DNA of 64,000 nucleotides. Source: Vibrio fortis (GTDB taxonomy: Bacteria > Pseudomonadota > Gammaproteobacteria > Enterobacterales > Vibrionaceae). This document shows positions 36,400-45,043 of the stretch, piece after piece. Within the stretch, counting starts at the first letter, position 1, and every line of letters starts with the position of its first letter. The translations under genes and the position numbers were made by a program. The stretch covers positions 1,612,001 to 1,676,000 of the forward strand of contig NZ_AP025488.1 of assembly GCF_024347475.1 (NCBI RefSeq). Direction: 5' to 3'. The notes beneath the pieces were generated by a model. The model saw only the letters and a program-made list of their open reading frames with translations, was not told where the DNA came from and made no database searches.

Positions 36400-37587
36400 A
36401 TGAACAAAATCATTAAATTCAGCTTACCGACACTCGCATTGATTGGCATATTTGGTTGTTCTCATGAACCTATTGTTCCCGCATATCAAGCTTCTGGTGA
36501 GCTTCCAGCTTATCAACAAGATAATTTTGAACGCTATCAATCAGATACACAGGAATGGTTAGCCTCACACCGTATATTTGTTTCGCAAGATCACCAGAAA
36601 GAGATTGAGCTAAACTCTCCAACCGAATATCAGCCACAGCAACCAAACGGCCAAGCCGTGTTGCTTGTTCACGGCTTGGGTGATTCCCCTTACTCATTTC
36701 ACGACATAGCAACTTATCTTGCTCAGCAAGGCTATCTGGTACGTACGGTGTTACTCCCTGGTCACGGAAGTCGCGTCGCAGACCTAATGTTACCTAGTTT
36801 GGAAGACTGGCAGGAGGTTGTGGATCACCACACCAAACTACTTCAACAAGAGTATGACTCTGTATGGCTTGGAGGTTACTCTACCGGTGCAAACCTCGTC
36901 ACATCACAAGCAATAAAAGACGATACTATTTCGGGTCTACTGCTGTTCTCACCAGCGTTTCAACCGAAATCTTCGGCGGTGCAATTTGCTGAACTGGCGA
37001 GCTACTTCGTCACATGGGCAGATCAGGATCCTGAAGACAATATGCTGCGCTACAACTCTTTACCCATGAATGGGGCATCGGTTTACTATCAAACTTCCGA
37101 AGTCGTACGCAACGATCTTCAACAAGGACAATACGACAAACCGGTCTTCGTATTAATGAGCGAAGGCGATAGTGTAATAGACACGCAATATGTAGAAAGC
37201 GCCTTTACCCAATCTATGCCAAACCCAAGCAATGTACTGATCTGGCAAGGGGAGCAAGATTTAAGCGACCCTAGATCTGTGCGCTATAGTATGAAATTGC
37301 CAGAACAACGCATCTCTAATGGCTCACACATGGGATTACTCTTCTCGCCACAAAACCCATATTACGGCATCAATGGCAGTGAGAAGATCTGCTCTAATGG
37401 TCAAGCTGAAGGGTTAGAGGAAAAGTGCCAAGCAGGCGAGGAAACATGGTATTCCGCATGGGGTTATCAAGAGCCAGACAAGAACCACGCTCGGTTAACT
37501 TTCAACCCATACTTTGAAGATAACATGCACAAGCTCAGCGATATGATGGCGTCTAGCGGTACTATGGCAAATACGCAGAAACAATGA
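36400..37587 (+). CDS. Lipoprotein alpha/beta hydrolase
   Basis: A 395-aa protein with a lipoprotein signal (hydrophobic stretch and lipobox IFGC, acylated C20). The alpha/beta-hydrolase fold is marked by the oxyanion region LLVHGLGDSPYSFHDIA and the nucleophile elbow GGYSTG (about residues 165-170); the catalytic His is plausibly in ISNGSHMGLLFSP. A cell-envelope esterase, lipase or peptidase is likely; the substrate is unknown. The two C-terminal cysteines near residues 328-343 could form a disulfide. Confidence 0.85.
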   Translation: MNKIIKFSLPTLALIGIFGCSHEPIVPAYQASGELPAYQQDNFERYQSDTQEWLASHRIFVSQDHQKEIELNSPTEYQPQQPNGQAVLLVHGLGDSPYSFHDIATYLAQQGYLVRTVLLPGHGSRVADLMLPSLEDWQEVVDHHTKLLQQEYDSVWLGGYSTGANLVTSQAIKDDTISGLLLFSPAFQPKSSAVQFAELASYFVTWADQDPEDNMLRYNSLPMNGASVYYQTSEVVRNDLQQGQYDKPVFVLMSEGDSVIDTQYVESAFTQSMPNPSNVLIWQGEQDLSDPRSVRYSMKLPEQRISNGSHMGLLFSPQNPYYGINGSEKICSNGQAEGLEEKCQAGEETWYSAWGYQEPDKNHARLTFNPYFEDNMHKLSDMMASSGTMANTQKQ

Positions 37588-37621
37588 TCTGCAGAGAGAA
37601 ACCATCGGCATCACTTTCAAA

Positions 37622-37656
37622 AAAGGCTCACCACAAACATGGTGAGCCTTTCCGTT
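37622..37656. terminator. Bidirectional terminator
   Basis: A perfect 12-bp stem AAAGGCTCACCA / TGGTGAGCCTTT with a 6-nt loop between two convergent genes, with A and T rich flanks. Confidence 0.88.
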
Positions 37657-37671
37657 TCTAAAGTGTCTTTA

Positions 37672-38286
37672 CTAGATTGTCCACACCACACGTGCAGCTA
37701 ATAAGATCAATACCACACCCGATAGCCTATCTATTAACTGGGCTTGAGAACGAATGCGATCAACAATTAATGGGCTTGAAAGCACCAGTGTGATGAAGGT
37801 ATACCACAAACCATCCACAATCAGTGGAGTCGAGACAATGATAACCTTATTCATCAGCTCATTCCCCAAAGCGACAAACTGGCTAAATAGAGCGATAAAG
37901 AACAGGGCAATCTTTGGACTCAGAATTGAGATAAGAAAGGCTTCACGAGCAGACTGCATATACGTAACTGGTTCCCCGCCTTCCAATTTTGCGGCGACAC
38001 CGCCTTTCGAACGCAGCGCATTAACTCCAAGATATGCCAGGTAAGCAGCACCCGCTAAGCTAATGCCTTTAAACAAAAGTGGTGACTGTTCAAGGACGAC
38101 CGCCAAGCCGATAATAGTGGCAAACGCATAGATACCGATACCTGCGGCGTGTGCCCACGCCGCAATCAAACCATTCATTCGTCCACCAGCAAGGCTATGC
38201 TTTGCAATCATTGCCAAGCTTGGCCCCGGTGACATCGCCCCCAATAAGCAGATTGCTAAAAGAGAAAACCAAATCGTTATTGTCAT
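37672..38286 (-). CDS. LysE/RhtB-family amino acid exporter
   Basis: A 204-aa inner-membrane protein with about six helices. The N-terminal AMSPGPSLAMIAKHSLAGGRMNGLIAAWAHAAGIGIYAF is the LysE family signature, and ISILSPKIALFFIALFSQFV in the middle matches. It lies downstream of a LysR and an AsnC-type regulator on the same strand, which suggests control by amino acid levels. It shares little sequence with the LysE paralogue at 14.6-15.2 kb beyond family motifs. Confidence 0.9.
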   Translation of the reverse strand: MTITIWFSLLAICLLGAMSPGPSLAMIAKHSLAGGRMNGLIAAWAHAAGIGIYAFATIIGLAVVLEQSPLLFKGISLAGAAYLAYLGVNALRSKGGVAAKLEGGEPVTYMQSAREAFLISILSPKIALFFIALFSQFVALGNELMNKVIIVSTPLIVDGLWYTFITLVLSSPLIVDRIRSQAQLIDRLSGVVLILLAARVVWTI

Positions 38287-38374
38287 TATTCCATTCCTAC
38301 ACTCAATTTCTGCGAAGCTGTCTGTCCTCGCTGACTATATTGTCACCTTAAGTTGAACGAGATATAAATTGAAA

Positions 38375-39322
38375 TCAAAGATAATCATCATTGCCATGAT
38401 TTGAATTCATACTGATATTGTAACTGGATTTTTGCATCGCGAGGTACGCCTTCTCCCGTACCCATTTATGAGCAGAATCGTTATCAAACTTAGGGTGCCA
38501 CATCAGCCAATAGGTATGACTGTCCGTCTCAAAAGGCAAAGAACGGTAGGTCAAAGGTTGATGGCGAGCTAGGTTGTACGCAATATGCTCTGGCACGATC
38601 ATCAAATAATCATCTTGGCTAAGCACATTACATGCTGCGGAGAAAAACGGTACTTTCAGTGCCACTCTTCGGGTATAGCCTAACTGCTTCAACGCAATGT
38701 CAGCTTGAGTATCTTTATCACCACCGCCGGTCACCTTGATGTGTGCAAAATTGACCAAATCATCGATACTCAATGCTTCTTTTTGCGCAAGTGGGTGCGA
38801 GCTGCGCATCAGACATACCGATTTATCTTCACCGAGCTTCATGCTTGAAACATGCTCTGGTTTGCTAGGAAACATACTAGATGCCAAGTGGATCCCCATA
38901 TCGTGAAGACATTCAAGGTAACTGGGATCCCATAATCGATAAGCGAGATTAATCTGCGGTGCCACCTCAGAAACATCGGCAACAATATTAGGGAGTATGT
39001 ATTGAGCAACATAATCACTCGACGCAAGTACCAACTCCCCTTTCCACTCTTTAGGATCAAAAGGTTGGTCATCAAGAAGGTGGTCAAACTCTCCGAGCAA
39101 AGCATCCAGTTTCTCTTTAAGTAACAGAGCACGAGAAGTCGGAATGAGTTTATTGCCGTCTCTTACCAGTAAGGGATCGCTACACAGTTCCCTTAGTTGA
39201 GAGAGCTGACGACTGACCGCAGATTGAGTAATATGGAGTCTTTCCGCAGCACGACTCACATGACACTCTTCAAGCAGAACATGCAGCGAACGCAGCAGAT
39301 TAAGGTTAATGTTGCCTAACAT
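38375..39322 (-). CDS. LysR-family transcriptional regulator
   Basis: A 315-aa regulator. Residues about 6-65 form the LysR winged helix (LRSLHVLLEECHVSRAAERLHITQSAVSRQLSQLRELCSDPLLVRD), followed by a type-2 periplasmic-binding-like effector domain (about 90-300). It starts 8 bp downstream of the AsnC-type gene, so the two regulators are probably on one transcript. The effector is unknown; proximity to amino acid transporters suggests an amino acid-related role. Confidence 0.92.
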   Translation of the reverse strand: MLGNINLNLLRSLHVLLEECHVSRAAERLHITQSAVSRQLSQLRELCSDPLLVRDGNKLIPTSRALLLKEKLDALLGEFDHLLDDQPFDPKEWKGELVLASSDYVAQYILPNIVADVSEVAPQINLAYRLWDPSYLECLHDMGIHLASSMFPSKPEHVSSMKLGEDKSVCLMRSSHPLAQKEALSIDDLVNFAHIKVTGGGDKDTQADIALKQLGYTRRVALKVPFFSAACNVLSQDDYLMIVPEHIAYNLARHQPLTYRSLPFETDSHTYWLMWHPKFDNDSAHKWVREKAYLAMQKSSYNISMNSNHGNDDYL

Positions 39323-39330
39323 GAAACGCC

Positions 39331-39780
39331 TTACCGAGTTTGCTTATTAAAAAATTCAGTGAGCACTGTATGGGTCATCAATTGGCGAAGGTCAGCGTAA
39401 CTGTGCAGCTGATCGCGAATTCGATTAAGGTGCTCCATACTTTCAACTTCCACATAAAGCATCATGTCTGTCTCACCACTGATGGAGTGACACCACTGAA
39501 CACCATCAATCTGGTAGATAGATTGCGCATACGATTCGCAACTGTGGTCACTGCTTGAGAGATCAAACTTTAAAGAGATGTAAGCGCAAACATTCTTTGA
39601 CGAATTCGCATCCGCGACTCGCGCGTAATACCCTTGAATCACTTGATCACTTTCAAGTTTCTTCATTCTTGCATTGACCGCCGAACGGGATAGATTGACC
39701 TCTCTTGCAATATCACTGACCGAGCAGCGCCCATCATTTTTTAGAATATCGACGATTTGACGATCAAATTTATCCATTGT
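39331..39780 (-). CDS. Lrp/AsnC-family transcriptional regulator
   Basis: A 149-aa protein starting at MDKFDRQ (frame open a further 5 codons). The HTH is at about residues 1-55 (DRQIVDILKNDGRCSVSDIAREVNLSRSAVNARMKKLES), and a RAM/ligand-binding domain with VQWCHSISGETDMMLYVE follows. Such proteins sense amino acids. It is divergent from the YjeH-like permease (about 230 bp), which it is likely to regulate, and is followed by a LysR and a LysE-type gene. Confidence 0.92.
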   Translation of the reverse strand, partial: TMDKFDRQIVDILKNDGRCSVSDIAREVNLSRSAVNARMKKLESDQVIQGYYARVADANSSKNVCAYISLKFDLSSSDHSCESYAQSIYQIDGVQWCHSISGETDMMLYVEVESMEHLNRIRDQLHSYADLRQLMTHTVLTEFFNKQTR

Positions 39781-40008
39781 GCTCACGACTTCCATTGTTC
39801 TAGTTATTTCAATTTCCTAATTTGACACAAATTTCAACGTTAGAACAGCCGACACTTTCACTTCTAAAGACCAAAACTCCGTTAAAATGACACCTAGTTA
39901 CGACGTTTCGCTAGCTGCAATCTCTACAATGACGGGGTATGCTTTTGTGATAAAACATAGCGCTGGCGAATCGGATACCAGCCAAGAAAAGATCTTCAAG
40001 GATGGCGA

Positions 40009-41268
40009 ATGACACAACTCAAGCAAGAAATTACCCTGCTTTCCGGTATAGGGCAGCTTTCTACGACTCTATTAGGAACCGGGCTATTCATGATTCCCGC
40101 AATTGCAGCGGGCATCGCTGGACAGTTGTCACTCCTCGCTTGGTTGCTCCTTTTTATTGCGATTTGCCCAATCGCTCTCACATTCGCAGCACTTGGAAAA
40201 CGCTATCCCAACGCCGGTGGAACTGCTTACTTCGTTCGCCAAGCTTTTGGACAACGCATGGAAACCGCGGTGGCCTGGTTATTTGTAAGTGTGATTCCTG
40301 TTGGTATCCCTGCGGCTATCGCCTTAGCCGGAGGATTTGCCCAGCAACTATTGCCCACGCCGCTTAACGCACCACTCACGGCCCAATTTTTAACTGTGGT
40401 ATTGCTGATCATTGTGAACCTGCTAGGCAGCAAATCTTCAGGTCGACTACAAACTGTTATTGCTCTATCTATTTTCGCTCTCGTTAGCGCTTTTGTTTGG
40501 AAAGCAGATATCGGAATAACGGATGTCGCGATTCCAAGTGTCGATTCGAACTCAATGTGGGCTATTGGCTCTGCCTTAGCAGTCATGTTCTGGTGTTTTG
40601 TTGGTATTGAAGCCTTTGCCCACATGGGGGAAGAGTTTAAGAACCCGCAAAGAGACTTTCCAATCGCTATCATCGCAGGCTGCTTTGTTGCAGGGCTGGT
40701 TTACTGGGCATGTTCAGTAGTAATTTTAAAACTCGGTGCGTATGGCTCTGCTGAGTTTGATGCGACAGCGATTCCATGGATCACAGAGCAACTGTTTGGT
40801 GCTGGTTTCAAAACAGTCATTAGTGTACTCGGATTTTTTGCCTGCTTTGCCAGCCTCAATCTGTATACACAAAGCCTGTCACGCATGATATGGGCACAAG
40901 CTCGCCAACATAAACCACATGGAAAAATGGCGCAGCTCAATACTCGTGGAGCGCCATTTTATCCGACGATTGCTATCGGTGCTGTAGCACTATTATCTTG
41001 TGTGATTGGAGAGCTCTCTTCCTTAGATCTCGAGTTTTTCCTCAAACTTGCTAACGGCATCTTTGTATTGGTTTACCTGTTAGCCATGCTTGCAGCCTGT
41101 CGATTACTGTCAGGGGCAGGCCAGTATGTCGCTATGTTGTCATTGGCACTGTGCACCTTAGTCTTCATCTGTTTGAGTTGGTCAATGCTCTATGCCTGTG
41201 TCGTTTTTGCAGCCCTACTGTTGCCATGGCGTCGCTGGCTAGGTCGACCTCGAGTTTCATTAGAGTAA
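40009..41268 (+). CDS. yjeH: YjeH-like amino acid exporter/permease (APC superfamily)
   Basis: A 419-aa inner-membrane protein with about twelve helices, similar end to end to E. coli YjeH, an exporter of methionine and branched-chain amino acids: GIGQLSTTLLGTGLFMIPAIAAG, AVMFWCFVGIEAFAHMGEEFKNPQRDFP and GFFACFASLNLYTQSLSRMIWAQA. The start has AAGGAT at good spacing. The divergent AsnC-type regulator fits an amino acid-responsive exporter. The substrate is inferred. Confidence 0.88.
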   Translation: MTQLKQEITLLSGIGQLSTTLLGTGLFMIPAIAAGIAGQLSLLAWLLLFIAICPIALTFAALGKRYPNAGGTAYFVRQAFGQRMETAVAWLFVSVIPVGIPAAIALAGGFAQQLLPTPLNAPLTAQFLTVVLLIIVNLLGSKSSGRLQTVIALSIFALVSAFVWKADIGITDVAIPSVDSNSMWAIGSALAVMFWCFVGIEAFAHMGEEFKNPQRDFPIAIIAGCFVAGLVYWACSVVILKLGAYGSAEFDATAIPWITEQLFGAGFKTVISVLGFFACFASLNLYTQSLSRMIWAQARQHKPHGKMAQLNTRGAPFYPTIAIGAVALLSCVIGELSSLDLEFFLKLANGIFVLVYLLAMLAACRLLSGAGQYVAMLSLALCTLVFICLSWSMLYACVVFAALLLPWRRWLGRPRVSLE

Positions 41269-41302
41269 CAACCTAGCGTTCAACAAGATCTTGTCCGCAC
41301 CA

Positions 41303-42757
41303 TTACTCATGATAAAAAGCTTGAGCAATGGTGCGCATTTTTTGAGGTATTTCATTCAATGGAACGTTCCCGAATCCCAATACCACCGAACGCCAGTCAC
41401 GATCATTGTCTTTCGCGTATTCGTAAAAACTAAACGGACGCACGACAATATTTTCTCGCTCAGCCCTTCTACTCCAATCGTGCTCTGAAATCCCGCCATA
41501 CCATTTCACGGTTACGTGTAAGCCCGCCGCTTGGCTTATCACTTCAAGGTCTTGTCCGAACTCACTCTCAATTGCCGTTAACATGGCCTCATACTTCTGT
41601 TTGTACGAGCGACGCATTTTTCTGATGTGCCTTAGCAGATCGCCTTCATTAATAAAGTCTGCCAGAGCTTCCTGGGTATGTGTGGGTGAATCACCGGTAA
41701 TGGCGTCCTTAACTTCCAAACAACGGGGTACCAACTGTTTAGGCACCACCATATAGCCGATTCTTAAGCCATTAAACATCACCTTGCTGAGCGAACCGAC
41801 ATAGATCACGCGCTCGTCTTGCTCTAGCTTCCCCGCTAGCCCCTGCATACTGGTGTATGGACGATGCGCAAACTGAAATTCACTATCGTAGTCATCTTCA
41901 ATAATCCAAGCTTGATTCTGTTTTGCCCAATCGATGATCTTCAGCCTCTGCTCTGTCGTCAGTGTGGTGCCCATCGGGTATTGATTGCTCGGCGTAACAT
42001 AAAGGGCCTGAGCTTGGCTCGCTAAAACCTTATCTAAACACAGCCCTTGTTTCTCACGCACAGGAACAGGCTGCATCTTGAGTTGTAAAAGATCGATGAT
42101 CTTGTGAACCTGACGATAGCCGGGCTCTTCCATCAAGACTTCATCTCCCGTTTTAAGCGTCGCCATTAAAGCCATTGAAAGCGCCTGCTGCGCACCAACA
42201 GTGATGATGATTCGACTGGGATCACAATGCACAGAACGGCTGCTCGCCAAGTAATGGCTCAATGCCTCGCGAAGCGCTATGGAGCCTTGAACCTGCTGGT
42301 TACCTGCTAGGCTTAAACGCGTCACATGCCGCTGTAGTAGGCGCTGCCATTTAGCGAATGGAAAGGCGCGCAGATCGGGCACTCCAGGGGCGAAGCCCTG
42401 ATTGACATCAAAAGGAGTGATTCCGATCGATTCACTGAGTTCCCTACCCTTCAAGTCCTCAGTTTCAACCGGAGGCTCTGGCGCAGCTAAATAATGTTCA
42501 GGCTGCTCGATTGAAACAAAATAGCCTGCACCTTTACGACTCTCAATGTAGCCCTCACTCATTAACTGTTCATAAGCAAAAATCACAGTATTACGGCTGA
42601 CATCAAGCTCTATGGCTAGCTTTCGAGTAGAAGGCAGTTTATTCCCTTTACTCCAAAACCCACGCACGATCTTTTCCCTAATAGCGTGAAATAAGGCACT
42701 CTGCCGCGTTGCTTTGCTGAGATCTAATGACAGATCTCCAATATCAATTGGCTGCAT
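41303..42757 (-). CDS. MocR/PdxR-type regulator (GntR-aminotransferase fusion)
   Basis: A 484-aa protein. Residues about 15-85 are a GntR winged helix (WSKGNKLPSTRKLAIELDVSRNTVIFAYEQLMSEGYIESRKGAGYFVS), and residues about 110-480 a class-I aminotransferase-like PLP domain with the Schiff-base lysine in GSLSKVMFNG (K325) and EDDYDSEFQ. Members sense PLP or related compounds. The divergent target is a PNPOx-family gene, with repeated AACTGG boxes between them, as expected for a PdxR-like or related regulator. Confidence 0.92.
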   Translation of the reverse strand: MQPIDIGDLSLDLSKATRQSALFHAIREKIVRGFWSKGNKLPSTRKLAIELDVSRNTVIFAYEQLMSEGYIESRKGAGYFVSIEQPEHYLAAPEPPVETEDLKGRELSESIGITPFDVNQGFAPGVPDLRAFPFAKWQRLLQRHVTRLSLAGNQQVQGSIALREALSHYLASSRSVHCDPSRIIITVGAQQALSMALMATLKTGDEVLMEEPGYRQVHKIIDLLQLKMQPVPVREKQGLCLDKVLASQAQALYVTPSNQYPMGTTLTTEQRLKIIDWAKQNQAWIIEDDYDSEFQFAHRPYTSMQGLAGKLEQDERVIYVGSLSKVMFNGLRIGYMVVPKQLVPRCLEVKDAITGDSPTHTQEALADFINEGDLLRHIRKMRRSYKQKYEAMLTAIESEFGQDLEVISQAAGLHVTVKWYGGISEHDWSRRAERENIVVRPFSFYEYAKDNDRDWRSVVLGFGNVPLNEIPQKMRTIAQAFYHE

Positions 42758-42806
42758 AACTGGATCTAAACACTCTTCAAAACTGGCTCTATTTATATAA
42801 CCAGTT
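42758..42806. promoter_or_regulatory. Candidate MocR-type operator
   Basis: AACTGGATCTA (42758-42768) and AACTGGCTCTA (42781-42791) are direct repeats 23 bp apart, about two helical turns. An inverted copy ATAACCAGTT (42797-42806) follows. The block sits between the divergent MocR-type and PNPOx-family genes. This direct-repeat layout is what MocR/PdxR proteins bind; it is inferred, not shown. Confidence 0.6.
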
Positions 42807-42847
42807 AACCGTTAGTTTGAATAAAAAGCAATCAAGGAGATGTCATT

Positions 42848-43510
42848 ATGCTATCGAGAACCAACAGAACAAGAATCAAAAAAGGAACACACAAAGCGGA
42901 GTTTGATCAACAAAAGCTATACAACATTATTGATGAGAGTCTTATTGCTCATATTGCTTTGGAAGGAGAACAGGGCCCCGTGGTCATCCCGATGTTGGCG
43001 TGGCGCGTTGATAACCATGTTTACATTCATGGAGCTAAAAACAGCCGTCTGCTCAGAGGATTAAAAAAGGGGGGGCAGACGTGCCTGACCTTCACCCTAT
43101 TTGATGGCTGGGTGTTGGCTCGTTCCGCTTTTCACCACAGTGCGCATTACCGTTCGGCCGTTGTATTTGGAGCCTTTGAAATCATTGAGGATGCCGAGGA
43201 GAAAGACCGACTCCTCAATCACTTTGTTGAACAGATCGCTCCCGGCAGAACGGAAGAAGTTCGCTTAAGTAGCCCACGAGAGTTAGCGGCAACGGAACTG
43301 CTGGCAATCCCGTTAACCGAAGCCTCGGTTAAAATTGGCAAGCACGGTGTCAATGACGATGAAGCAGACCTCGAGATTCCGGTTTGGGCAGGTGTACTAC
43401 CGTATAGAACCGTCGTCGGCCCGCTTGAAACCGTACCTGAGCTGGAAGGTAAAATAGACCCACCGGATTATTCCGCCGCCTACGGTTCACGCTGGGTGGA
43501 CGCGCCATAG
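42848..43510 (+). CDS. Pyridoxamine 5'-phosphate oxidase-family flavin protein
   Basis: A 220-aa cytosolic protein with a split-barrel FMN-binding fold of the PNPOx-like family (HIALEGEQGPVVIPMLAWRVDNHVYIHGAKNSRLLRGLKKGGQTCLTFTLFDGWVLAR, with HSAHYRSAVVFG following). The ribosome-binding site AAGGAG is at ideal spacing. It is divergent from a MocR-type regulator and separated by AACTGG boxes, so regulation by that protein is likely. It is not the canonical PdxH; the substrate is unknown. Confidence 0.85.
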   Translation: MLSRTNRTRIKKGTHKAEFDQQKLYNIIDESLIAHIALEGEQGPVVIPMLAWRVDNHVYIHGAKNSRLLRGLKKGGQTCLTFTLFDGWVLARSAFHHSAHYRSAVVFGAFEIIEDAEEKDRLLNHFVEQIAPGRTEEVRLSSPRELAATELLAIPLTEASVKIGKHGVNDDEADLEIPVWAGVLPYRTVVGPLETVPELEGKIDPPDYSAAYGSRWVDAP

Positions 43511-43528
43511 GGCAATAATGACCGAAGT

Positions 43529-44548
43529 TTAAAAGTGGGCTTGAAAACGATCGCGATACTGCTTGGGTGTTAAACCTCTATGTTTTTTAAACATCCGGTT
43601 AAAGCTAGCAGTATTGGTATAACCAAGACGTGTCGCGATCTCGTCAATCGGTGTGGAATAACGTAATAGTTCAACTGCAACATTGCTCAGTGCGTAGCCC
43701 GTAATAGTAGAAAATGTGACCCCTAACCGATGCAACCTGCGCTGGAATTGTTGTTCAGATAAGCCAAGCAGGGATGATACCTTTGAAAGGGTTGGTAATC
43801 CAAAATGTCGGCTGTAGTTAATCATCTCATACAGCACCTTATGCTCATCTCCAGCATCAGGCATATTCAAATAATTATCCAAGTCGTGGTAGTTCATCGC
43901 CAAATTTGCGCGACCAGATGAGCGCACTTGGTTTACCGATAACCTCAGATTACTCGGTAGCCAAATTTCCGTTCTAGACTGCCCCCATTGTATTGGACAA
44001 CCAAAATACGCTTGGTAAAGCTCAACATTTTTTCGATGACCAGCGATCGACACGGTGGATGGTTTGAAATCTTCACCCAGATACATCCGCAATATTTTGG
44101 TCATAAAGATGGCGACTCGAATCGAATCATGAACTTTACCTTGCGAGCCGTAGGCGGGATTCTCATAACACCATTTAATCAAAGGGCCCACTTCCGTACC
44201 GTATAGGTGCGCACCAGACTGTAAACAGTGAAGGCTTAGGTTTACGCGGCGAATAGTAGAAGCAAGATCATGCCCTGAGAAGAACCAGTTCGCCAAGGGA
44301 CCTAGCTTCTCAACATTAACCTTTTGGCCGATTTGTAAAATGATGTCTGGGTTCTGTGTTTGATGTTCTAAGTTTTGATACCACTCGTCCACTTCTCTTA
44401 CAGGTATCAGATTCATCGGATTATCAAACACCGATCTTGGAATACCTAAATCCTCAATGTTAATTATGTTCTTAGCCGCGACTTGTTGATAAAGGCTAAA
44501 AATACCGAGAGCACGCAAAAAATTAACGTTCTGCATAAAACCACTCAT
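43529..44548 (-). CDS. AraC-family transcriptional regulator
   Basis: A 339-aa protein. The N-terminal region (about 1-200) is an OruR/Arabinose_bd-like ligand domain, and the C-terminal about 100 residues contain the double HTH (GLPTLSKVSSLLGLSEQQFQRRLHRLG and PIDEIATRLGYTNTASFNRMFKKHRGLTPKQYRDRF). It is divergent from the two-gene membrane-fusion unit at 44.7-46.3 kb and convergent with the PNPOx gene. It may control the divergent unit; the effector is unknown. Confidence 0.9.
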   Translation of the reverse strand: MSGFMQNVNFLRALGIFSLYQQVAAKNIINIEDLGIPRSVFDNPMNLIPVREVDEWYQNLEHQTQNPDIILQIGQKVNVEKLGPLANWFFSGHDLASTIRRVNLSLHCLQSGAHLYGTEVGPLIKWCYENPAYGSQGKVHDSIRVAIFMTKILRMYLGEDFKPSTVSIAGHRKNVELYQAYFGCPIQWGQSRTEIWLPSNLRLSVNQVRSSGRANLAMNYHDLDNYLNMPDAGDEHKVLYEMINYSRHFGLPTLSKVSSLLGLSEQQFQRRLHRLGVTFSTITGYALSNVAVELLRYSTPIDEIATRLGYTNTASFNRMFKKHRGLTPKQYRDRFQAHF

Positions 44549-44692
44549 TCATTATGGACACGAAACAATTTTAATATCACAAATAACAAATCACATCAAA
44601 AACCACCTCATTTAGAAATAATCTGTAATTTTGCAACTTTGTTATCTGACTTAACTCACAATTGTGTTTCTTAGTTAATGTAGGGTTTGTCA

Positions 44693-45043
44693 ATGAGTCT
44701 TCTTAGTGTCCCGTTTGTTGGAACTGGTGCCGATACAGCACTGCACGTTGTCGCTGGTATTGTTCTTGTCGCGACTATTGCGGCTGCAGGTTACGGTTTC
44801 TGGCGTGTTCATGAATTACCAATTAATAAAGCACACAGCAAAGAGCATCACCAGTTGGGGCTGATCACGGCACTCACTTGGATAGGATTTATCTGGCATT
44901 GGGTGTGGGTATTAGCTGTGATTCTTGCGTTTGTCGATATGGAAAAAGCAATTATCAGCCTCAGAGATACTTGGCATGCACCTTCGCCAAAGAACCCAGC
45001 AACGCAAGACGATGATAACAAAGAGGAGAAGCCAGCATGTTAG
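44693..45043 (+). CDS. Small membrane protein (YibI/YiaW-like, DUF3302-type)
   Basis: A 116-aa protein; the ATG at 44693 is preferred over an upstream in-frame TTG. Two to three membrane helices lie around HVVAGIVLVATIAAAGYGFW and LITALTWIGFIWHWVWVLAVILAF, and the C-terminal tail is acidic. Its stop overlaps the start of the HlyD-like gene by 7 bp. The same two-gene layout occurs as yibI-yibH and yiaW-yiaV in E. coli. It is probably a partner of the membrane fusion protein, but the mechanism is unknown. Confidence 0.75.
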   Translation: MSLLSVPFVGTGADTALHVVAGIVLVATIAAAGYGFWRVHELPINKAHSKEHHQLGLITALTWIGFIWHWVWVLAVILAFVDMEKAIISLRDTWHAPSPKNPATQDDDNKEEKPAC

